Origin: JAAXKN01 sp036261625
GTDB lineage: Bacteria > Bacteroidota > Ignavibacteria > Ignavibacteriales > SURF-24
Assembly (NCBI GenBank): GCA_036261625.1
Contig: DATAKL010000033.1
Location: forward strand, 1 to 64,000
Reading direction: 5' to 3'
DNA length: 64,000 nucleotides
Under the pieces are notes generated by a model. That model did not search any database and had not been told where the DNA came from. It worked only from the letters and a program-made list of their open reading frames with translations. Both the position numbers and the translations under genes were made by a program. Of the stretch, positions 58,017 to 64,000 are shown in pieces. Position 1 is the first letter of the stretch. The number at the start of each line of letters is the position of its first letter.

Positions 58017-59948
58017 ATGCAAACTAGAATTTCACATATAATTCAGCTCCTTGCAAACGTTACGGGCAGCAGAGTGGTCTATCTGTTAAAAGCAGATCAT
58101 GACATGCCGCGCATTGCTGTTTTTACAGGAGCCGGTTCGGAAAGCCTTTATCATGAGCTTAATCTGGATATTTGCCGCTCGAAGGATGAGGAGCTGGAAT
58201 GTGTTAAAGACAAGGAGCCTTTTAAGGAGCTTTCCGGAAAAACCGGGCTTAAGTCGGTTTATGTTAAAAAACTGGATAAAAAAGCTGAAAACGGATCAGG
58301 GCTTTTTCTGGTGCTTATGTCAGAGAAAGCAAGGTATTTTAATTCCGCGAGGCTGGAAAGTATAAAGATCCTGGAAGACTTTCTTTTGGAATATATTGAA
58401 GTTGCAGGGCTTAAGAATATCAAGCAGTCGCTTCTTGAAGCAGCAGGTAATATTGAGGCTATAATATACTCCACCGACGTAAAAGGGGAGAATTATCTTT
58501 TTATTACCGATGCCGTGCAGAAGATCCTAGGCTACCGTCCTGAAGACATCATGCGCTATCCAGGAAAATTCTTAAGAAGGATTGAGCCTAAGCATTATGC
58601 AAAGTTCAGGGAGTTTGTCCGTCAGCTCCGCCAGGGCAAAAGCGCAACGGTGGAATACCAGGTAAAAGACAGCCGGGGAAACACGCATTTCTTAAGAAAT
58701 TCTGGACACCCGGTCGTGAAGGATGAGGAGATAGTCAGAATTGACGGCGTGCTAAGCGATATAACGCGGGAAAAGGAAACACAGTTGAGACTGGAAAAAT
58801 CGGAGGAGCGTTTCCGTCTTTTAATTGAAACGGCAAACGATCTGATTTTTAATCTGGACCCTTCGGGATATTTCCTCATGGTCAATAACTACGGCGCCCT
58901 TGCCCTTGGCTATAAGCCGGAGGAGATGATGGGGCGTCATTTCCTGGAGTTTATTAGCGACGATCATAAGGCGGAAATTGCCATTGCTTTCCAGCAGATA
59001 CTGAAAGCCGACAAGCTGGTATCCTTCGATGCTGCATTCATAGACAAGTTCGGCAAGGAAATTATTTTTGAGGTCCAGGGCCGCCCGACACAGAATAACG
59101 GCGAGATCACTGGCATGCTCGGCATCGGGCGGGATATAACGCAGAGAAGGCGTGACGAGGAGAAATTAAGAGAGCTGAACTCAAGATTTATTGAGGCCAA
59201 CCGCCTCATTTCAATTGAACGCGACCGCGCAAAGCAGCAGATCTCGGTCCTGGAGGAACTCAACAAACTTAAAAGCGATTTTATTTCAAATATTTCGCAT
59301 GAGCTCAGGACGCCTTTGGCATCGGTAGTAGGTTTTTCGGAAACTATTACATCCGACCCCAACATGCCGAGGGAAATGGTTATAGAGTTCAGCAATATAA
59401 TCTTAAGCGAGGGTAAACGCCTGGCAAAGCTTATTAACGATGTGCTCGACTTTGCAAAAATGGAAGCCGGAAAGCTGGAAATCTTTAAGACTGAATTCGA
59501 CATCATTGAGCTCCTCCAGTCGGTGCTCTCTTCTGTACGCGATGAAGCCAGGCAGAAGGGGCTTACTCTCAGTTTTGAAGTTCCGGAGCACCCGGTCCTT
59601 ATTGCTGCCGACAGGGAGAGAATTCTGCAGGTTTTTCAGAATCTGGTCAGCAATGCAATCAAGTTTACTGAAAGGGGGGGCCGCGTTACACTTATTGTGC
59701 AGGACTTCATTAAGGAAATTGAAATTATTGTAAGCGATACCGGAATAGGCATACCGGCCAGGGATCTGCCAAATATCTTCCAGAAGTTTTACAAGGCGGC
59801 CCGCCCCGGCAGCACACAAATTCCGGGTTCGGGAATAGGGCTCGGACTGGTCAAGCAGATCATCGACATGCACAAGGGACTTATTTCCGTCCAGAGCGAG
59901 GTAAATAAGGGCACTACTTTTATTATTAAACTGCCAAAGAGTAACTAA
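58017..59948 (+). CDS. Soluble PAS-domain sensor histidine kinase
   Basis: The 643-residue protein starts at ATG 58017 with a weak ribosome site. Order: a GAF-like N-terminal domain (residues 1-130), PAS domain 1 (about 142-255), PAS domain 2 (about 265-385, FRLLIETANDLIFNLDPSGYFLMVNNYGALALGYKPEEMMG), the HisKA box with His428 (FISNISHELRTPLASVVGF), and the ATPase with N, G1 and G2 boxes (NAIKFTERGG, DTGIGIP, GSGIGLGLVKQIIDMHKG). There is no membrane segment, so it should sense a cytoplasmic signal. The response regulator follows after 27 nt. Confidence 0.92.
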   Translation: MQTRISHIIQLLANVTGSRVVYLLKADHDMPRIAVFTGAGSESLYHELNLDICRSKDEELECVKDKEPFKELSGKTGLKSVYVKKLDKKAENGSGLFLVLMSEKARYFNSARLESIKILEDFLLEYIEVAGLKNIKQSLLEAAGNIEAIIYSTDVKGENYLFITDAVQKILGYRPEDIMRYPGKFLRRIEPKHYAKFREFVRQLRQGKSATVEYQVKDSRGNTHFLRNSGHPVVKDEEIVRIDGVLSDITREKETQLRLEKSEERFRLLIETANDLIFNLDPSGYFLMVNNYGALALGYKPEEMMGRHFLEFISDDHKAEIAIAFQQILKADKLVSFDAAFIDKFGKEIIFEVQGRPTQNNGEITGMLGIGRDITQRRRDEEKLRELNSRFIEANRLISIERDRAKQQISVLEELNKLKSDFISNISHELRTPLASVVGFSETITSDPNMPREMVIEFSNIILSEGKRLAKLINDVLDFAKMEAGKLEIFKTEFDIIELLQSVLSSVRDEARQKGLTLSFEVPEHPVLIAADRERILQVFQNLVSNAIKFTERGGRVTLIVQDFIKEIEIIVSDTGIGIPARDLPNIFQKFYKAARPGSTQIPGSGIGLGLVKQIIDMHKGLISVQSEVNKGTTFIIKLPKSN

Positions 59949-59975
59949 CAAAGAGAAATTAACCGAGGATAAACA

Positions 59976-61358
59976 TTGGAAAAACTGGTATTTATAGTTG
60001 ACGATGAAAAGGCAATCTCAAAACTTTTGACTTACTGGGTTAAGGATAAATGGAAGTATAAGACTGAAGTCTTTGAAAACGGCCAGGATATGCTCAAAAG
60101 GCTTTCCTCGGTAATTCCCGACCTCATCCTTCTGGATATCATGCTTCCGGATATTGACGGCATAGAGATCTTAAAAAGGGTCAAGCAGTTCGATGAGAAC
60201 ATTCCCGTCATAATGCTTTCGGCACAGGGGAGTATTGAAGTTGCCGTTGAGGCCCTGCGCCTGGGGGCATTCGATTATTTCCCGAAACCTATAGATACAC
60301 AGCGCCTGGAACCAGCCGTTAAAAATGCCATCAGGAACCACGACCTTCAGCGCGAACTGACCATTCTGAAGGAGGATGTAAAGAAGCAGTACAGTTTCGA
60401 TAACATTATATCCAGCGACAACAAGATGCAGGACGTTTTTAAGATGGTTTCCAAAGTCCTAGATAACGACATAACCGTTCTTATTCATGGCGAAAGCGGC
60501 ACGGGCAAGGAGCTCATTGCAAGGGCAATTCATTATAACGGCATCAGAAAGGACAGGCCTTTTGTTGTAGTTAACTGCGCCTCTATTCCCAGGGAGCTTC
60601 TGGAAAGTGAGCTCTTCGGGCACGAGAAGGGCTCTTTTACGGGCGCCTATCAGAGAAAGATCGGAAAGTTTGAAATGGCAAGCGAAGGCACAATATTCTT
60701 AGATGAAATTGGTGAAATGCAGATGTCTCTCCAGGCCAAGATCTTAAGAGTCATTCAGCAGAAAGAGCTCGAGAGGGTAGGCGGAACTGAGGTAATTAAG
60801 ACAGACGTCAGAATTATCTCGGCTACAAATGTGGACCTTAGAGCCGCAGTTGAAAGAAGGGAGTTCCGTGAGGACCTTTTCTACAGGCTGAACTCCTTCC
60901 CGATTGTTATTCCCCCTTTAAGGGAAAGAAGAAGCGATATTATTACACTTATAGATCACTTTGTAAATAAATTTAATGAAAAGCTCGGGCGCTCCAGCCG
61001 CGGGTTTACCAGGCGTGCCCTGAAGGTTCTTTACGACTACAGCTGGCCGGGCAATGTGCGCGAGCTGGAAAACACGATCGAAAGATGCATTATTATTTCT
61101 GAAACCGATACGATGGATATGAGTGATCTTCCGCCAAATATCAGGGCTGCTGAAAATAATGTGCCTTTATCCTTCTCGGGCCCCATTTTCTCTGACGACC
61201 AGATAATCCCCTTCGACAGGCTGAAAGAAGAAGCCATAAGGCATGCCTTAAAGGTTACGAACGGCAATATAGTGGAAGTGGCAAAGAAGCTGGAGATCGG
61301 GCGCGCTACGGTATACCGTTTTATGGAAAAGTATAATATTTCGTACGAGGAACAGTAG
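59976..61358 (+). CDS. NtrC-family sigma-54-dependent response regulator
   Basis: TTG 59976 with GAGGA before it gives 460 residues. The receiver has the acidic pocket D9/D10 and phosphate acceptor D54 (LILLDIMLPDIDGIE). The AAA+ domain has Walker A (GESGTGKELIARAIH), the sigma-54 loop as GSFTGA (the common form is GAFTGA), Walker B (GTIFLDEIGEM) and DLRAAVERREFREDLFYRLNSFPIVIPPLRER. The C-terminal Fis-type helix-turn-helix is AIRHALKVTNGNIVEVAKKLEIGRATVYRFMEKYNI. It is the partner of the kinase upstream. Confidence 0.94.
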   Translation: MEKLVFIVDDEKAISKLLTYWVKDKWKYKTEVFENGQDMLKRLSSVIPDLILLDIMLPDIDGIEILKRVKQFDENIPVIMLSAQGSIEVAVEALRLGAFDYFPKPIDTQRLEPAVKNAIRNHDLQRELTILKEDVKKQYSFDNIISSDNKMQDVFKMVSKVLDNDITVLIHGESGTGKELIARAIHYNGIRKDRPFVVVNCASIPRELLESELFGHEKGSFTGAYQRKIGKFEMASEGTIFLDEIGEMQMSLQAKILRVIQQKELERVGGTEVIKTDVRIISATNVDLRAAVERREFREDLFYRLNSFPIVIPPLRERRSDIITLIDHFVNKFNEKLGRSSRGFTRRALKVLYDYSWPGNVRELENTIERCIIISETDTMDMSDLPPNIRAAENNVPLSFSGPIFSDDQIIPFDRLKEEAIRHALKVTNGNIVEVAKKLEIGRATVYRFMEKYNISYEEQ

Positions 61359-61413
61359 GTCCGACGTCCAACGTCCGACGTCAAAAACAGTAGGGGCGAG
61401 CGGCGCTCGCCCT
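61359..61413. repeat. Two hairpin repeat types side by side
   Basis: GTCCGACGTCCAACGTCCG-like tandem palindromes (61359-61382) are followed by the third copy of the GGGGCGAGCGGCGCTCGCC repeat (61390-61413). The gap lies between convergent genes. Confidence 0.6.
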
Positions 61414-61427
61414 TTCAAAAAAATAAA

Positions 61428-62441
61428 TCATGAATAGATTTTTGTGAGCTTTTCTCTGATGTAGCCGAAGGATTCATCGGAAAGCGTTACCTGACGGAAT
61501 ATATCCTCAATGTTCTCTTTCGTCATCTTTTTGAAATCCTTCTCAAGCGGGGTTATCAGCACGCCGCCCATATCCACTGCCGCTGGACTTAAAAGAATAT
61601 TTTCGTCTCCTTCCATGAAGAAGTAGCTCGGACGGTGCTTCCCTCTCGGGAATACCAGTACATTCCACCTTCCATCTTCATAGAAAGATAATATATTCAT
61701 CATCGGCTCTTCAGGCTGGCTGCCGGAGACTTCCTGGAAAGCCTCGTAAAAACGGTTGAAACCTTCTATCAGAGCCTCGCGGTTTGAGGACTCAAATGAA
61801 ATGAATTTGGCCAGATAGCCGTCAACTGCAAAAACCTGTAAGTCATTACAGTCAACTATCTTACGGCCAAGCTTCTCCTTAACCTCATTGTACTCGCCGT
61901 CAATCGGCATGAAGGATTTATCGCCTGCCTGGAAGTGAAGATGATCCGGTGCCGAGGCTCCGCACTTGGGACCGTTATAGAAAACCGTATAGTAACGGCT
62001 TAAGTCCTTTGTGAAGTCCAGCAGGTCCGGAAAAGAGCTCCTAATTTCCTGCGGCACATGGCTTACCTTGGGAAGCGTGAAATGCTCGTTAAAGATCGGG
62101 AACGGGTTGCAGAGAACAATGTAGTCGTTCTTGTAAGGTATCCCTTTCTGCGGTTCGGGCAGGTTAGCCGGGCAAAGGAAGCATTTTCTTTCCTTTATTG
62201 ACTTTTCATCCACCTTGGCGGCCGAGGAAGTGATTCTTCCGGGGTTGAACTGGACCTTTATTTTAAAATGGCCGAAATCGAATGTCTTAACTTCAACGCC
62301 ATCGAGGCTATTATAGCCCTTGCTTAAGAGTTCCCAGGTTTGTTTCTGCTGGGCAAGCAAAGCTTTCGCTTTGCCTGCCAGATCACTAGATGTAATATAT
62401 AGTTCTAATTCGGAATCTTTGATTATAGTAGTTTCTCTCAT
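61428..62441 (-). CDS. DUF4922 protein with HIT/GalT-type active-site motif
   Basis: This 337-residue protein has FLCPANLPEPQKGIPYKNDYIVLCNPFPIFNEHFTLPKVSHVPQ and KCGASAPDHLHFQAG. The triad H167-L-H169-F-Q171 is the H-x-H-x-Q motif of GalT-type nucleotidyltransferases and of plant GDP-L-galactose phosphorylase. In Bacteroidota such proteins sit next to glycosyltransferases, as here (4-nt overlap with the upstream gene). A nucleotide-sugar phosphorylase or transferase role is inferred. A longer cleft region with DUF4922 covers most of the chain. Confidence 0.75.
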   Translation of the reverse strand: MRETTIIKDSELELYITSSDLAGKAKALLAQQKQTWELLSKGYNSLDGVEVKTFDFGHFKIKVQFNPGRITSSAAKVDEKSIKERKCFLCPANLPEPQKGIPYKNDYIVLCNPFPIFNEHFTLPKVSHVPQEIRSSFPDLLDFTKDLSRYYTVFYNGPKCGASAPDHLHFQAGDKSFMPIDGEYNEVKEKLGRKIVDCNDLQVFAVDGYLAKFISFESSNREALIEGFNRFYEAFQEVSGSQPEEPMMNILSFYEDGRWNVLVFPRGKHRPSYFFMEGDENILLSPAAVDMGGVLITPLEKDFKKMTKENIEDIFRQVTLSDESFGYIREKLTKIYS

Positions 62442-63895
62442 AAGGAATTTTTTCTCTGACGTGCTAAAAGTTCAATAGTTCTAATTCTGTCTTTATATAA
62501 GTTATAGGTGTTTGCCTTATTTATATCGAGCGCTGCATCGGAGTTGCCTTCCCAGCGGCGGCAGAGGTAAATCGGTTCATAGATCCTGCCGATCTGGTAA
62601 TCCCTTGAAATTGCAAGTCCCAGTGCATAGTCCTCGCCGTAGCTGACGTTAGGGACCTTGATTTCCCTTAAAAGCGGGGTATAGAAGGCTCTCGGGGCGC
62701 CAAGGCCGTTAATTCTGAGGGCGTTGTTGCGTCCGTTATCGGGTGTCCATTCCTTATGGTCAATTATTCCGGGAGGAATTTCCTCCAGTTTGAAGTTTGT
62801 CATCTGATAGCTTCCGATTACCATGGCGCACTTTTCTTCCCTGAATTTATCGACAACCTTCTGAACCGTGGTTTCATCCTTGTACATATCGTCGCTGTCG
62901 AGCTGGATGGCAAAACGTCCGCATTTTTCGTTATGCACGCCCATATTCCAGCATCCGCCGATACCAAGATCCTCACGGTCGGGAATGACATGGATAAGTT
63001 TATTGTCGCGCGAGGCGATTTCCTTTAAGACTTCTGTTGTGCCGTCGGTCGAATGGTTATCGACTACAATGAGGTTGAAGGGGAAGTCTGTCTTCTGTCT
63101 GAGGACCGATTCCACGGCATCGCCAATTGTCTTAACCCTGTTCTTAACCGGAATAATGACCGAAGCCTCGAACTGGAAATTTCCGGCGGTAAGGTCTATT
63201 TCCTTAAATTCAGGTTTCAGGTAAGCCTTAACTTTCTTAAGGTGGTCTGTAGCAGCAACTTCCATTTCAATCTGTACGGCGCGGTTTCTGGGGTTTACGT
63301 AATCGAACTGCTTTTCGCCCGTCTTGCGCACGTCAGTTTCAATTGTTGCATAGAGGTACTCAGGCACGCGGATGATTGAATTTTTCTGTGAGATCTTAAG
63401 TCTGAGGTCGTAAAGGCCTGCAAATTTATATTTGCTTTTCTTAACTGCCTGCTTTAAGGCTTTGGTGTTGAAGAAATATACATAACCGAAATTAAAATCG
63501 TCCCTGATTGCGCCAACCTGGTAGTCGATTACAGGGTGGGCGGTTCTTTGGCCTTCCTTGACTTCATAGTAATCAGAGTATACCAGTCCGGCCCCGGTGT
63601 CTTCGGCAACGTGGAGGAATCTTTCAACTCCGTACTGTCCGAATTCAATCAGGTTGTCCTGTGTAATAAATAAAGTATAATCAGCATTTGACTTCTCTTT
63701 AAGGGCCGAGATAGTCTGAGCGCTGAAGAGCGATTCAACTTTAATGATTTCGCATCCTTCAATGCCTGAATCGACATCTGAGGTTACAATTAAATAGCAC
63801 TTGTCCACCAGACCCGACTTTTCCAGATCGCTGAGAGTTTTCCTGGTAAAATCATTCCCGCTGTATGGGATGAAGGCTGTGATTTTCCTTTCCAT
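62438..63895 (-). CDS. Glycosyltransferase with two GT-A-like domains
   Basis: This 485-residue protein has an N-terminal GT-A-like domain (ITAFIPYSGNDFTRKTLSDLEKSGLVDKCYLIVTSD...ADYTLFITQDNLIEF) that lacks a clear DxD motif. From about residue 245 comes a typical family-2 glycosyltransferase: ASVIIPVKNRVKTIGDAVESVLRQKTDFPFNLIVVDNHSTDGTTEVLKEI, LIHVIPDREDLGIGGCWNMGVHNEKCGRFAIQLDSDDMYKDETTV with D-S-D-D. The first domain may be non-catalytic or regulatory. It overlaps the DUF4922 gene by 4 nt, and both probably act on a surface polysaccharide or another glycan. Confidence 0.82.
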   Translation of the reverse strand: MERKITAFIPYSGNDFTRKTLSDLEKSGLVDKCYLIVTSDVDSGIEGCEIIKVESLFSAQTISALKEKSNADYTLFITQDNLIEFGQYGVERFLHVAEDTGAGLVYSDYYEVKEGQRTAHPVIDYQVGAIRDDFNFGYVYFFNTKALKQAVKKSKYKFAGLYDLRLKISQKNSIIRVPEYLYATIETDVRKTGEKQFDYVNPRNRAVQIEMEVAATDHLKKVKAYLKPEFKEIDLTAGNFQFEASVIIPVKNRVKTIGDAVESVLRQKTDFPFNLIVVDNHSTDGTTEVLKEIASRDNKLIHVIPDREDLGIGGCWNMGVHNEKCGRFAIQLDSDDMYKDETTVQKVVDKFREEKCAMVIGSYQMTNFKLEEIPPGIIDHKEWTPDNGRNNALRINGLGAPRAFYTPLLREIKVPNVSYGEDYALGLAISRDYQIGRIYEPIYLCRRWEGNSDAALDINKANTYNLYKDRIRTIELLARQRKNSL

Positions 63896-64000
63896 CTATT
63901 CTCCGTAAAAATGTTTTTTGCTTAGGGAAAATTAAAGAAAATAAATCAAAGATACATTAATCTTATTTCTGTAAAAATTCAGGTTTATATATAGATAGTA

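Noticed and set aside
57788..58027. 79-residue ORF before the histidine kinase
   Set aside because: No ribosome site, no family and a poor composition in the divergent promoter region.

Overview
The window looks like a chromosomal segment of a Bacteroidota/Ignavibacteriota-type bacterium. This is inferred from family content: a DUF5916 CBM9-plus-barrel protein, head-GIN (DUF2807) and DUF4097 surface proteins, a beta-propeller surface protein, a BrnT/CopG pair, a one-subunit pyruvate dehydrogenase E1 (AceE), and TAnnTTTG-like promoter boxes. The palindromic intergenic repeats are also of a kind I associate with Ignavibacteria, but no taxonomic marker gene is present, so this is not proven.

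Layout. 1-2.8 kb: a beta-propeller gene cut by the window edge, then a secreted metalloprotease gene broken by an IS256-family element. 2.8-4.5 kb: a three-gene HipB-HipS-HipT toxin-antitoxin operon with two near-identical 18-bp operators. 4.68-20.14 kb: an AT-rich genomic island in tRNA-Lys(CTT), bounded by a 55-bp direct repeat of the tRNA 3' end. It carries a tyrosine integrase, likely integrase arm sites at both ends, a serine recombinase, a membrane-spanning LamG/Kelch-like sensor with a cytoplasmic SARP/OmpR-type DNA-binding domain, a cassette of envelope proteins, three tandem paralogous membrane proteins, and many genes I cannot assign. No relaxase or conjugation gene was recognised.

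20.5-34 kb: an outer-membrane protein pair, a BtuF-like binding protein, a HAD hydrolase, MscL with a zinc-ribbon tail, an M3 oligopeptidase, and an ECF-sigma operon (sigma, anti-sigma with HEAT repeats, two DUF4097 proteins, DUF5916 protein). 34.7-42 kb: a PLP decarboxylase with rubrerythrin, a HEMGH metallopeptidase, a DUF2807 protein, YhbY, a lipoprotein dipeptidase and an RRM protein. 42.6-57.7 kb: central functions: Mfd, the pyruvate dehydrogenase complex (AceE, two-lipoyl AceF, Lpd), a BrnT/CopG toxin-antitoxin pair, a carboxyltransferase plus biotin carrier pair, and citrate synthase. Pyruvate dehydrogenase and citrate synthase together feed carbon into the TCA cycle. 58-61.4 kb: a soluble PAS histidine kinase and an NtrC-type sigma-54 regulator. 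61.4-63.9 kb: a DUF4922 HIT-like protein overlapping a glycosyltransferase.

The intergenic regions outside the island are unusual. Six clusters share one composite palindromic element whose hairpin stems vary by paired changes. One cluster is a triplicated 220-bp unit, and three end in 14-15-bp tandem arrays made from one terminal arm. At least three other hairpin repeat families are interspersed. These repeats, the HipBST operon with its operators, the island with its arm sites, and an interleaved inverted-repeat leader inside the island are the parts most worth following up.
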